From assembly GCF_002872255.1 (NCBI RefSeq), contig NZ_NIPR01000005.1, positions 156,802 through 220,801 on the forward strand: DNA of 64,000 bases, written 5' to 3'. The stretch comes from Companilactobacillus nuruki (GTDB lineage Bacteria > Bacillota > Bacilli > Lactobacillales > Lactobacillaceae). Under the pieces are notes generated by a model. The model had not been told where the DNA came from, did not search any database, and saw only the letters and a list, made by a program, of their open reading frames with translations. Shown here one piece after another: positions 45,802-54,606 of the stretch. Position numbers and translations under genes: made by a program. Numbering within the stretch: position 1 is the stretch's first letter; the number at the start of each line of letters is the position of its first letter.

Positions 45802-46461
45802 TTACATTTCTTCTTTCTTAATATGTTTAACATCATTTTCCGTCGCTAATAATGCATCGGTTACTTGGTTCTTAAAGTAAGATGTTCCTATGACTCCAGT
45901 CATTTTCGATACACTCTCATCAATTTCGTCAATCATTGACCAATCATCAAAATAACAATCAAGTAAACCATTACCATTTGTTGTTCGAACCATTCCTGCC
46001 ATGTCCGTTGATTGACGAATCTTAGCAATTCCGCCTAATGTCTTTATTTGACTGATCACCTGTGGAATCGCCAAATCTAAAACCTCAAGAGTTAATTGAA
46101 CTTTTGGATTCAAAACTTCAGTAAATTTTTCCTGAGGAGCCAAAATAATATATCGATCTGCCAAATTAGCATACAATTTTTCAAAAGTATGAATCCCACC
46201 ATTACTCTTTAATGCTCTTAAATGATGATCCAAACTGTCACAACCATCAAAAGCTAGATCAAACTTAGTAACCTGTTCTAAGGGAACAACAGATATATTT
46301 AATTCCTGACAAAGAGTTCGGGTTGCTTCTGAAGGACTAGATACTTTGACTCCGGAAATATTTAAAGCTTTGACCAATCTACCAACCGTTCTACCTCCAC
46401 CAAAGCTAACTGACATACCTGGTTTTATCATACTTTTGGCCGTTTCAATTAATTGTTCCAT
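45802..46461 (-). CDS. RpiA-like sugar-phosphate isomerase (divergent)
   Basis: A 219-residue protein of the ribose 5-phosphate isomerase A fold. Active-site elements are shifted: the usual DGADE is DGCDSLD, and the phosphate loop GxGTGST is SFGGGRTVGR, while ALKSNGG preserves the catalytic lysine region. This suggests a paralogue with an altered substrate. AAGGAG precedes the ATG. It is cotranscribed with the oxidoreductase gene and preceded by an RpiR-type dyad. Confidence 0.8.
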   Translation of the reverse strand: MEQLIETAKSMIKPGMSVSFGGGRTVGRLVKALNISGVKVSSPSEATRTLCQELNISVVPLEQVTKFDLAFDGCDSLDHHLRALKSNGGIHTFEKLYANLADRYIILAPQEKFTEVLNPKVQLTLEVLDLAIPQVISQIKTLGGIAKIRQSTDMAGMVRTTNGNGLLDCYFDDWSMIDEIDESVSKMTGVIGTSYFKNQVTDALLATENDVKHIKKEEM

Positions 46462-46504
46462 TTTAGCTCCTTTTAGAAATAAATTTTCATATAAATATAT
46501 TATC

Positions 46505-46519
46505 TGAAATTCATTTTCA
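46505..46519 (-). promoter_or_regulatory. Probable RpiR-family operator
   Basis: TGAAATTCATTTTCA is a near-perfect dyad of TGAAA/TTTCA half-sites, as known for MurR/RpiR targets. A weaker copy (GAAATAAATTTTC) lies at 46476-46488. Both precede the RpiA-like gene. Confidence 0.6.
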
Positions 46520-46528
46520 TAATAAGAT

Positions 46529-46556
46529 AAAAAAAATACCCTGTCAAGCAGGATAT
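46529..46556 (-). terminator. Terminator of the RpiR-family gene
   Basis: AATA-CCTG/CAGG-TATT stem followed by eight U on the minus strand, starting at the regulator stop codon. Confidence 0.75.
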
Positions 46557-47383
46557 TAAATTTTTCGATCAGAAATTAATTCTTCATGTTTTGTTATTCT
46601 ATCCAGTGTTCCTTTATCTTGTCCAATTAATAACAAAAAGATAGCTTCTATTACAGTTGAAGCAGCGATTCTTGAGAAATAGTATTCAGATTGGAAAACC
46701 TGTTCACGGACATAAGTTTTTAAATGGATATCGGCTTTTTGTGCAATAGGTGAATCATCCCGATTAGTAATAGCAATCACCTTAATATTACGCTTACGTG
46801 CCACATCAATTTGCTTTATCAGAGACCTTGATTCACCTGAATTAGAAATGACAATTAAACTATCCTTCGAATTCATATTTAAGGTTTGAGCAATTGACGT
46901 TTCAAAGGCTGGATCACTAATTGCTAATAATCCTATTTGATTGAACTTATAAACTGCATCAATTGCGACTGGATAGGTATTACCTTCAGCAACCACTTGA
47001 ATTAACTGTGATTTCTTTATAATATCCAATAATTCATTAATCATTTTAGTAGATAGATTCTTTAAAGTATTGTTTATTTCTATATTTTTATTGTCAGCAA
47101 TGTTTTTTAATGAAGATTGAATGTCATCATCAATCGTTCCCGATACATTCTCCGCCTCTGATACTTGTGCTAAACGAGTTTTTAACTGATGAAATCCGTC
47201 AATATTAAGATTTTTACAGAATCTAGAAACAGATGCCTCACTTACCAGTGACTTTTTTGCTAATTGAGAAATTGTATAATCAATTACTGCTTTGGATTGT
47301 TGCAATATAATTTGAGCAATCTTCTTATCTGTAGCTGACATATTTGGTAACTTATTATAAATAACATCGATTATATTTTGCAT
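46556..47383 (-). CDS. MurR/RpiR-family transcriptional regulator
   Basis: A 275-residue regulator. The N-terminal HTH_6 domain (ATDKKIAQIILQQSKAVIDYTISQLAKKSLVSEASVSRFCKNL) is followed by a SIS sugar-phosphate-binding domain (LIQVVAEGNTYPVAIDAVYKFNQIG, DSLIVISNSGESRSLIKQIDVARKRNIKVIAITN). It probably represses or activates the downstream RpiA-like/oxidoreductase pair in response to a phosphosugar. It has its own terminator. Confidence 0.93.
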   Translation of the reverse strand: MQNIIDVIYNKLPNMSATDKKIAQIILQQSKAVIDYTISQLAKKSLVSEASVSRFCKNLNIDGFHQLKTRLAQVSEAENVSGTIDDDIQSSLKNIADNKNIEINNTLKNLSTKMINELLDIIKKSQLIQVVAEGNTYPVAIDAVYKFNQIGLLAISDPAFETSIAQTLNMNSKDSLIVISNSGESRSLIKQIDVARKRNIKVIAITNRDDSPIAQKADIHLKTYVREQVFQSEYYFSRIAASTVIEAIFLLLIGQDKGTLDRITKHEELISDRKI

Positions 47384-47424
47384 TTAAATTTACCTCTATC
47401 TACATTCTATCAAATTTAGACAGC

Positions 47425-47719
47425 AAAAAAGCCTGCTAATAAACAGGCTGCTGCGATATTTATAAGTATGATAAATATCAACTTCTTTCTTTTTTAATTG
47501 AGCTACGGGGAATAGCTCTTTTAATTTAACTTTATATCTTTTAGGGGGGAGATATATTAAAGTTTTTTATTTGTGTTATAGGGGATTAAATTTTCTAAAT
47601 TATATATATGTTTTAAGGGTTTTATTTCTATTCATTGTTTTCAATAATTATCTATTTAAAGGGTTATTTCCATTTGGAAATTTATCTAACCATCCTGTCA
47701 CCTCTTCGTCTTTGACTAT
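47425..47719 (-). ncRNA. Candidate small RNA, C-rich family, copy B
   Basis: TATTAT at 47731-47726, conserved CATAGTCAA and AAGAGGTGAC, then C-runs at 47663-47661, 47619-47617, 47584-47581, 47549-47544 (six C) and 47510-47507. The six-C run sits in the loop of an AACUUUA-stem; the last run (UUCCCCG) in the loop of GAGCUA/UAGCUC. Ends with an AGCCTG/CAGGCT terminator and six U. Homologous to A2 throughout. Confidence 0.7.
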
Positions 47720-47793
47720 GTTTAAATAATAACTTCCAAATACGAATATATTTATAACAATATATGAAGAATATTTGAAGATTCCACAAATGC

Positions 47794-47823
47794 AAAAAAA
47801 GAACCATCCCGAAGGATGATTCT
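47794..47823 (-). terminator. Terminator of the NlpC/P60 gene
   Basis: GAATCATCC-TTCG-GGATGGTTC stem with a tetraloop, followed by seven U on the minus strand. Confidence 0.9.
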
Positions 47824-47852
47824 ACGTGAATGATTTTAATTTTGAATTTATA

Positions 47853-48569
47853 CTATAGAACCTTAACAGCGAATGAAGGCATGAAGTAACCTGAGATTGT
47901 TGAAATCTTAACTGATTCGCCAGGTTGTGGTGCAGCAATATATTGGTTGTTACCTAAGTAGATACCTACATGGTAAGTTGAACCTTTGCTACCCCAGAAC
48001 AACAAGTCTCCAGCTGATGCTTGAGAAACAGCTTCTTGTGTACCAGCACCTTCTTGAGCTACAGTGTATGAACCAATACTCTTACCAGTTGCTTGTTGGT
48101 ATACGTATGATGTGAAACCTGAGCAGTCGAAACCTGAAGGAGTCTTACCACCCCATACATATGGTGTACCTAAATATTGTTTAGCAGTACTGATAACACT
48201 GTCGGCTGTTGCAGTTGTATCTGATGATTCTGCAGCTGCTTGTGTAGTTGCTGACATATCTGTAACATCATTAGCATTAACCCATTCGTTTGTACTTACT
48301 TGATACCATGTATTACCTTGATCATCTTTAACAGCTTGTCCAACAGCCCATGGTGTATTTGCGGCTAAAGCACGGCCAGTACTTTTTGCATCTGCTGATG
48401 GTGTTGAATACAAAGCTGACAATGTCTTTGTACGTACGGCAGTAGGTGCATCTGATAAAATTTGTGTAGCAGCTTTTGTAGTTGTAGCATTTGATAGACC
48501 TAAGCCTGTAACTGCTAAAGCAGCAGCAGCTGTAAATGAAACAAGACTCTTTTTAACATTAGTATTCAA
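47853..48569 (-). CDS. Secreted SH3b-NlpC/P60 peptidoglycan endopeptidase
   Basis: A 238-residue exported protein. The signal peptide ends near TTTKAAT (about residue 34). An SH3b domain spans about 40-105 (LSALYSTPSADAKS, TPWAVGQAVKDDQGNTWYQVSTNEWVNANDV), then a linker, then the NlpC/P60 domain from about 122. Catalytic Cys149 lies in PSGFDCSGFTSYVY and the histidine in STYHVGIYLGNNQY. Such enzymes cut the D-Glu to diamino acid bond in stem peptides. Base composition and codons look like those of a highly expressed gene. Confidence 0.93.
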   Translation of the reverse strand: MNTNVKKSLVSFTAAAALAVTGLGLSNATTTKAATQILSDAPTAVRTKTLSALYSTPSADAKSTGRALAANTPWAVGQAVKDDQGNTWYQVSTNEWVNANDVTDMSATTQAAAESSDTTATADSVISTAKQYLGTPYVWGGKTPSGFDCSGFTSYVYQQATGKSIGSYTVAQEGAGTQEAVSQASAGDLLFWGSKGSTYHVGIYLGNNQYIAAPQPGESVKISTISGYFMPSFAVKVL

Positions 48570-48718
48570 AATTGAAATCCCCCGTAATGGTTTGTTTTTT
48601 TTATTTTTTAAATTTTTATTAATTTCTTATCACTCAACGATGACTATATTACTCTCTGAACATTGCAGAAATGTTACAACAATTGTATAAGAATGTTACA
48701 CTTTATTATTCACAATCA

Positions 48719-48758
48719 TAAAAAGCTCTAACCACAGCATTACCAATGGTTAGAGCTT
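48719..48758 (-). terminator. Terminator of the guanylate kinase-like gene
   Basis: A 12-bp perfect stem AAGCTCTAACCA with its complement, then UUUUU on the minus strand. Confidence 0.85.
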
Positions 48759-48775
48759 CCTTGTGAAAAAACAAT

Positions 48776-49333
48776 TTAGTTGATTTTTTCTTTTTTTAGT
48801 ATTTTGTTAACGTTTTCTTTAGTTATTTCTATATTATTATTAATAATTTTATAGCATTTTCCTTCTAACTCCATCGGCATTTGTAAATCCCGATGGAATT
48901 CTTCACTGTTAATTCGTGCTTTTAACCGTGAAATCTCATCACCACGTTTTGTTAATCTTCTGGTAACGGTATCTAGGTCAACTTCTAGAAAGATAACAAC
49001 GGCTTTCTCCCCATATTTCTTTTTATAAGAAACTGCTCCCTTTGTATCAACAACAATACTTGCCGAGTCATATTCTTTCCAAGTTTTATTTAGACTTTCT
49101 TCTGAAGAACCATACCAATTTCCACTATATTCCACTTTTTCCAAATAATGATTTTTCAAAAAGCTTTCTTTTGTCTCAAAATAATAATCTACGCCGTCTT
49201 TTTCTCCTGCACGTGGTAATCTAGTAGTGTGAGTTATAACACTAGGTATATGATAGGTATTTTGTAAATATTTGCTAATTGTTGTTTTCCCAGTTCCACT
49301 CGCTCCAGTGATAACAATAATTTTTTTATTCAT
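48776..49333 (-). CDS. Guanylate kinase-family protein
   Basis: A 185-residue P-loop kinase. Walker A GASGTGKTT, then SVITHTTRLPRAGEKDGVDYYFETKESF corresponds to the GMP-binding part (TTR, GVDYYF), and YGSSEESL to the YGTS-like motif. It resembles Gmk but is shorter and more divergent than the housekeeping enzyme, so it is probably a second paralogue. Substrate may still be GMP. Confidence 0.8.
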   Translation of the reverse strand: MNKKIIVITGASGTGKTTISKYLQNTYHIPSVITHTTRLPRAGEKDGVDYYFETKESFLKNHYLEKVEYSGNWYGSSEESLNKTWKEYDSASIVVDTKGAVSYKKKYGEKAVVIFLEVDLDTVTRRLTKRGDEISRLKARINSEEFHRDLQMPMELEGKCYKIINNNIEITKENVNKILKKEKIN

Positions 49334-49417
49334 TATGGGGCTCCTATATTTGAAATATTTCTTCTACTATATTATTATACTAGTCTGTTAAGTAATTAAT
49401 CCGAGGAGAATTGACAT

Positions 49418-49627
49418 ATGAAAATTGAAGATTTAAAAGTTGGCACTGTTTACGATTGCTCCGTTGATGAAGATATGGATTATCCTTTCCAAGGTAAAGT
49501 TGAAAAGATTTACGAACATTCAGCTTTGATGGAAATTGTTAAAAATGATCCTAAAGATAATTCTAATAAGATGGAATTAAATAATAAGATCGTTGTAAGT
49601 ATCAAAAAGATCAAGAAAGCTAAATAA
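49418..49627 (+). CDS. DUF2187-like small protein
   Basis: A 69-residue soluble basic/acidic protein. FQGKVEKIYEHSALMEIVKND followed by NNKIVVSIKKIKK matches the KVEKVYENSVIVDI-like pattern of the small KOW/SH3-like DUF2187 family. CGAGGAG precedes the ATG. It is a single gene. Function unknown. Confidence 0.65.
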   Translation: MKIEDLKVGTVYDCSVDEDMDYPFQGKVEKIYEHSALMEIVKNDPKDNSNKMELNNKIVVSIKKIKKAK

Positions 49628-49744
49628 TTATTATTACAGCAGAAATTCCTTTTGGAATTCTGCTTTTTTTTATTTTATCATTGGAAAAAGTCCTTAAGCT
49701 ACCAATATTATCATTTATATCAAGAAATAATATCCTTATATAAA

Positions 49745-49812
49745 AAAACAGTCTGTATTGCTATCAATTTTGTCTTTTCAAACAGGATTGACAATCAATA
49801 CAGACTATTTTA
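49745..49812. terminator. Long bidirectional terminator (family member 2)
   Basis: AGTCTGTATTG pairs with CAATACAGACT around a nested stem. A-run on the left, T-rich right, so it serves both convergent genes. Confidence 0.8.
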
Positions 49813-49857
49813 ATTAAATAATATATAACAGGTATTTATTCTAGAACAAAAGTCGAA

Positions 49858-50484
49858 TTACTTTTCAACATTAATAAACGATCTTGCTGGCACTCTCAAT
49901 ACACGATATTCCATTGCATAGCGATTAGCTTTTAATCCTAAACCATTTTTAAAGTTATTTTTATATTTAGCGTGTACCGTAATAACATAGGCATCTTGAT
50001 ATCTATTATCCATTTTACGAATTTTCTTCATTGGCCAATCCAAATGAACTCCTGATACGGTAAAAGGTAATGTCGCATCTGAGATAACTGCATTACGGCT
50101 AGAAACAGTATATTTCGAATTATTCAACCAATATTGATATACATCATTGGGTGAATTTGATTCTTTTTTGTCTATTTTAACGTAATATCCCTGTCCATCC
50201 ATAGTTGTTTGAACGATCATTGGATCATATTTATATGTAACCGCAACCTCATTTTTATCTGTTAAATCAACCTTTGTGAATAAACTTGTATATAACAAAC
50301 CACTTACAGCTAAAATCACAACTACGATTTCTAATAGGTCAGTTAAAATTGTACCCCAAGTAATTTTAGCTTTTTCTACAACCAAAATTTTTAAATGACG
50401 ATTTCTAATATTAAATACTACAAAGATCAATAGTGCTATTACAATAATCCATGCAATAATTCCCACAAAATTCCAAGAACTCAT
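49858..50484 (-). CDS. LVIS_2131-family membrane protein
   Basis: A 208-residue protein from ATG 50484 (MSSWNFVGIIAWIIVIALL), with GGGAG upstream. Two membrane helices (about 5-25 and 45-67) are followed by an extracellular domain of about 140 residues (VAVTYKYDPMIVQTTMDGQGYYVKI...). This layout and motif order fit the LVIS_2131 family described from lactobacilli. Function unknown. Confidence 0.75.
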   Translation of the reverse strand: MSSWNFVGIIAWIIVIALLIFVVFNIRNRHLKILVVEKAKITWGTILTDLLEIVVVILAVSGLLYTSLFTKVDLTDKNEVAVTYKYDPMIVQTTMDGQGYYVKIDKKESNSPNDVYQYWLNNSKYTVSSRNAVISDATLPFTVSGVHLDWPMKKIRKMDNRYQDAYVITVHAKYKNNFKNGLGLKANRYAMEYRVLRVPARSFINVEK

Positions 50485-50648
50485 AGTTTTCTCCCAACTA
50501 AAATTAATTGTCTTAAACACTTAATAACTCTATAATAGTCATTACGCTAATTTTACCACGAATCGAAAAATTATTTAAAATTGTAATACGAAACGATACA
50601 AAATGTGCGGGTACATACGTTTGCAGGTGATTTATAATGACGACATAA

Positions 50649-50697
50649 CCACGCTATATCGTGTATCATTCGTTATATCAGACACAATATATTGTGT
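50649..50697 (+). promoter_or_regulatory. Pair of NrdR boxes over the nrd promoter
   Basis: ACACAATATATTGTGT (50682-50697) is a perfect NrdR box and CACGCTATATCGTG (50650-50663) a second; their centres are 33 bases apart. The first box includes the -35 TTGTGT (50692-50697), followed after 17 bases by TATACT (50715-50720). NrdR-ATP/dATP would block this promoter. Confidence 0.92.
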
Positions 50698-50751
50698 TTA
50701 TTATTTTAAATGATTATACTAATTGAGAATAGATCGAGAGGAAGTAATCTT

Positions 50752-50982
50752 ATGAACAACGTAATCGTATATAGTAAAAATAATTGCATGCAATGCCGCA
50801 TGACAAAGAGATATTTGAAAGAACATCATGTTTCTTTTGAAGAAAGAAATATCAATCAAGATCCTCAATATCTTGATACACTCAAACAACAAGGTTTCCA
50901 AAGTGTTCCCGTCGTTATGAACGGTGAAATGGACCCAATCGTGGGCTTTAGACCAGACAGTCTAAAGGAGCTTGCTGACTAA
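50752..50982 (+). CDS. nrdH: Glutaredoxin-like protein NrdH
   Basis: A 76-residue thioredoxin-fold reductant from ATG 50752 (MNNVIVYSKNNCMQC) with GAGGAAG. Redox motif CMQC at residues 12-15; SVPVVMNG and VGFRPDSL follow. It donates electrons to the class Ib ribonucleotide reductase encoded downstream. Confidence 0.95.
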   Translation: MNNVIVYSKNNCMQCRMTKRYLKEHHVSFEERNINQDPQYLDTLKQQGFQSVPVVMNGEMDPIVGFRPDSLKELAD

Positions 50983-51356
50983 TGAAAGAAATAGCTTATT
51001 ATTCAATCACTGGTCAGACAAAACGTTTTGTTAATAAGCTTGGAATAGAAGGTTACGAAATAACAGATGCCGATCCTTTTTATCAGATGGAGCGGCCTTT
51101 TATTCTTATTGTGCCTGCTTATGATGATGACATGATGGATCCAGTTATTGATTTTCTACAATATAAAGATAATGCTAAAAATTGTGTCGGCATAGCTGGC
51201 GGTGGTAATCGTAATTTCAATACACTATACAATCACACCGCTAAAGACATAGCTGCTGCACTAAATGTACCTGTTGTTTTCCAATTCGAGTTCAACGGTA
51301 CCCAAAAAGATGTCGAAAAATTTAAGAAAGTAGTGAATGAAATTGGGATTAAATAA
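50982..51356 (+). CDS. nrdI: Flavodoxin-like protein NrdI
   Basis: A 124-residue flavodoxin-like protein. YYSITGQTKRFVNKL binds FMN phosphate and GIAGGGNRNFNTLYNH the flavin ring. NrdI supplies oxidant for assembling the Mn2-tyrosyl radical cofactor of NrdF. It overlaps nrdH by one base and nrdE by 20. Confidence 0.94.
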   Translation: MKEIAYYSITGQTKRFVNKLGIEGYEITDADPFYQMERPFILIVPAYDDDMMDPVIDFLQYKDNAKNCVGIAGGGNRNFNTLYNHTAKDIAAALNVPVVFQFEFNGTQKDVEKFKKVVNEIGIK

Positions 51357-53514
51357 TCTAGATGTAACTAAGCTTAATTACTTCAAATTAAATAATGAAA
51401 TTAACATCCCTATTGACGATAAAATTCCTTTAAATAAAGACAAGGAAGCCGTTGAGGCCTTCTTTAAAGAAAACGTTGAACCAAATACCATGAAATTTGA
51501 TACCTTTAAGGATCATATCGACTATCTTATTAATGGTGATTTTATTGAAAAATCAGTTATCGATAAATATCCTCATGAATTTATCGAAAATCTTTATCAA
51601 GAATTGTTAGATCAACATTTTCAATTCCAATCATTCATGGCTGCGTATAAGTTTTATAACCAATACGCCTTAAAAACAAATGATGGTGACTTTTATCTCG
51701 AAAATTACGAAATGAGAATTCTTTTTAATGCCCTTTTATATGCCAATGGAGCTCAAGATTTAGCCAAGAGCTTAGCTACTGAAATGATTGCTCAGCGCTA
51801 TCAACCAGCTACCCCATCATTTTTGAATGCTGGTCGTAAACGCCGTGGTGAATACGTTTCCTGCTTCCTACTTCAAGTTACTGACGACATGAATAGTATT
51901 GGACGCACCGTTAACAGTGCTCTTCAACTATCCAGAATTGGTGGTGGCGTGGGTATTACTCTATCAAACCTTCGTGAATCTGGATCACCAATTAAAGGTG
52001 TAGACAACTCTTCTTCCGGTGTTTTACCTGTTATGAAATTACTAGAAGATAGCTTCAGCTATAGTAATCAATTAGGTCAAAGACAAGGTGCTGGTGCTGT
52101 CTATCTAAATGTTTTCCATCCCGATATTATTGAATTCTTATCCGCAAAAAAAGAAAATGCCGACGAAAAAATCCGTGTTAAGACTCTATCTCTTGGTGTA
52201 ATTGTTCCTGACAAATACTATGAATTAGTTCGTAATAACCAAGATATGTACTTATTCAGCCCTTATTCAGTTGAAAAAGTATATGGCGTTCCTTTTTCAT
52301 ATATTGATATTACTGAAAAGTATGACGAAATGGTCCAAGACGATCGTATTAAGAAATATAAGATTTCAGCTCGTGAATTAGAAGATGAAATCAGTAAACT
52401 ACAACAAGAATCAGGCTATCCGTACGTTCTAAATATCGATACTGTTAATCGTGCTAATCCAATTGATGGTAAAGTAATCATGAGTAATTTATGTACTGAA
52501 ATTCAACAAGTTCAAGTACCTTCAGAGTTAAACGATGCTCAAGAATATACTAAATTGGGAACTGACGTTAGTTGTAATCTAGGTTCAACCAATATTCTAA
52601 ATATGATGCAAAGTCCTGATTTTGGTAAGTCTATTCGCTCAATGACTCGCGCTTTGACTTTTGTTAGTGATGCCTCAAATATTACCGCTGTTCCGCCTGT
52701 TGCTAATGGTAATAAAAAGAGCCATTCAATCGGTCTAGGTGCCATGGGATTACATACATATTTGGCTTGTCATCATCTTGAATATGGTTCTCCTGAAGCA
52801 ATCGAATTTATTAATGTCTACTTTATGCTCTTAAATTATTGGACACTTGTAGAAAGTAACAATATTGCAAAAGACAGACATGAAACTTTTGACAACTTTG
52901 AGAAATCAACTTATGCAGATGGTTCTTATTTTGATAAATATGTAAAAAATAGTTTTGCTCCAAAACTTGATGCAGTTAAAAACCTATTTGATGATATTTT
53001 TATCCCCGAACCTAGTGATTGGGAAGAACTAAAAGAGAAGGTTATGAATGACGGCCTTTACAACGCCTACAGAATGGCTGTAGCACCAACTGGTTCTATC
53101 TCATATATCAATAACACAAGTGCTAGTTTACAACCTGTAACACGCTTAGTTGAAGAAAGACAAGAAAAGAAAAATGGTAAATTATATTTTCCTGCACCAT
53201 TTTTAAGTAACGATACTATTAAATACTACAAGTCAGCCTATGACACTGATATGAGAAAAGTTATCGATACTTACGCTTCAGCTCAAGAACATATTGATCA
53301 AGGAATGAGCTTAACCTTATTCATGCGTTCCGAAATCCCAGCTGGTTTATATGACTGGAAAGCTGCTGACGATACTAAACAAACTACTCGTGATCTAAGT
53401 ATCTTGCGTAACTATGCTTACTATAAGGGTATTAAATCACTTTACTATGTCAGAACATTTACCGAGAACAATGATGAGATCGGTAGCAACGAATGTGAAA
53501 GCTGCTCAATCTAG
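51337..53514 (+). CDS. nrdE: Class Ib ribonucleotide reductase alpha subunit
   Basis: A 725-residue catalytic subunit. RGEYVSCFLLQVTDDMNS contains an active-site cysteine, SNLCTEI the thiyl-bearing region (with MSNLCTEIQQV), NNTSASLQP the finger-like segment, and SNECESCSI the C-terminal redox cysteines. The ATG lies inside nrdI, with translation coupling. It reduces ribonucleoside diphosphates. Confidence 0.96.
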   Translation: MKLGLNNLDVTKLNYFKLNNEINIPIDDKIPLNKDKEAVEAFFKENVEPNTMKFDTFKDHIDYLINGDFIEKSVIDKYPHEFIENLYQELLDQHFQFQSFMAAYKFYNQYALKTNDGDFYLENYEMRILFNALLYANGAQDLAKSLATEMIAQRYQPATPSFLNAGRKRRGEYVSCFLLQVTDDMNSIGRTVNSALQLSRIGGGVGITLSNLRESGSPIKGVDNSSSGVLPVMKLLEDSFSYSNQLGQRQGAGAVYLNVFHPDIIEFLSAKKENADEKIRVKTLSLGVIVPDKYYELVRNNQDMYLFSPYSVEKVYGVPFSYIDITEKYDEMVQDDRIKKYKISARELEDEISKLQQESGYPYVLNIDTVNRANPIDGKVIMSNLCTEIQQVQVPSELNDAQEYTKLGTDVSCNLGSTNILNMMQSPDFGKSIRSMTRALTFVSDASNITAVPPVANGNKKSHSIGLGAMGLHTYLACHHLEYGSPEAIEFINVYFMLLNYWTLVESNNIAKDRHETFDNFEKSTYADGSYFDKYVKNSFAPKLDAVKNLFDDIFIPEPSDWEELKEKVMNDGLYNAYRMAVAPTGSISYINNTSASLQPVTRLVEERQEKKNGKLYFPAPFLSNDTIKYYKSAYDTDMRKVIDTYASAQEHIDQGMSLTLFMRSEIPAGLYDWKAADDTKQTTRDLSILRNYAYYKGIKSLYYVRTFTENNDEIGSNECESCSI

Positions 53515-53529
53515 GAGGAAATTTTTATA

Positions 53530-54555
53530 ATGGTTGAAACGTATTATAAATCAATGAACTGGAATAAATTGGAAGATCAAATTGATAAGGAGACTTGGGA
53601 AAAACTAACTTCTCAGTTTTGGTTAGATACACGTATTCCACTTTCAAACGACTTGGATGATTGGCGCACCTTAAGTCCTGCAGAACAAACCGTTGTTGGA
53701 CATGTTTTTGGTGGTTTGACATTATTAGATACACTCCAATCACAAGATGGTATCCAAGCCATGTTAAAAGATGTTCGAACTCAAGCCGAAACAGCAGTTT
53801 TCAATAACATTGAATTCATGGAATCAGTTCACGCCAAGAGTTATTCATCAATCTTTAGTACTTTAAATACAGCTGAAGAAATTGATGAAATCTTTGACTG
53901 GACTGACCATAATGAATACCTTCAAAACAAAGCTAAATATATTAATGATATTTATCAAGGCGATGATCCTCTTAAGAAGAAAGTGGCTAGTGTATTTCTT
54001 GAAAGTTTTCTTTTCTATTCAGGCTTTTATACTCCTCTTTATTATCTTGGTAACAATAAATTAGCTAATGTGGCTGAAATAATTAAATTAATTATTCGCG
54101 ATGAATCCGTCCACGGAACTTATATTGGTTATAAATTTCAACTAGGCTTCAATGAACTTAGCGATGACAAAAAGTCGGAATTAAAGGATTGGATGTATGA
54201 TCTTCTTTACTCGCTTTATGATAATGAAGAAAAATACACTAAGACTTTATATAAAGAAGTTGGTTGGGTCGATGAAGTTATGGTATTTCTTCGTTATAAC
54301 GCCAACAAGGCTCTGATGAATCTTGGTCAAGAGCCACTCTTCCCTGATGGCAATGCTGAAGATGTCAATCCCATCGTTATGAACGGTATCTCAACTGGAA
54401 CAAGTAATCACGATTTCTTCTCTCAAGTTGGTAATGGTTACTTAATGGGTAAAGTTGAAGCTATGAAAGATTCTGATTACGATATTGGACGTACTGGTGA
54501 CAATAAAACTCCTGATGACAAATCATTATTTGATAAGGTTAAAAAGTTAAAATAA
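53530..54555 (+). CDS. nrdF: Class Ib ribonucleotide reductase beta subunit
   Basis: A 341-residue radical-bearing subunit. Metal ligands are visible in FNNIEFMESVHAKSYS (EXXH) and IIRDESVHGTYIG (EXXH). It follows nrdE by 15 bases with AGGAGG. Together with NrdI it forms the Mn- or Fe-tyrosyl radical. Confidence 0.96.
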   Translation: MVETYYKSMNWNKLEDQIDKETWEKLTSQFWLDTRIPLSNDLDDWRTLSPAEQTVVGHVFGGLTLLDTLQSQDGIQAMLKDVRTQAETAVFNNIEFMESVHAKSYSSIFSTLNTAEEIDEIFDWTDHNEYLQNKAKYINDIYQGDDPLKKKVASVFLESFLFYSGFYTPLYYLGNNKLANVAEIIKLIIRDESVHGTYIGYKFQLGFNELSDDKKSELKDWMYDLLYSLYDNEEKYTKTLYKEVGWVDEVMVFLRYNANKALMNLGQEPLFPDGNAEDVNPIVMNGISTGTSNHDFFSQVGNGYLMGKVEAMKDSDYDIGRTGDNKTPDDKSLFDKVKKLK

Positions 54556-54559
54556 TATA

Positions 54560-54597
54560 CAAAAAGGCGCTAGTTCGAATGAACTAACGTCTTTTTT
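54560..54597. terminator. Bidirectional terminator of nrdHIEF and ohrR
   Basis: TAGTTC-GAAT-GAACTA core with AAAAAGGCG and CGTCTTTTTT arms. Confidence 0.85.
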
Positions 54598-54606
54598 GTA
54601 TGCTGA

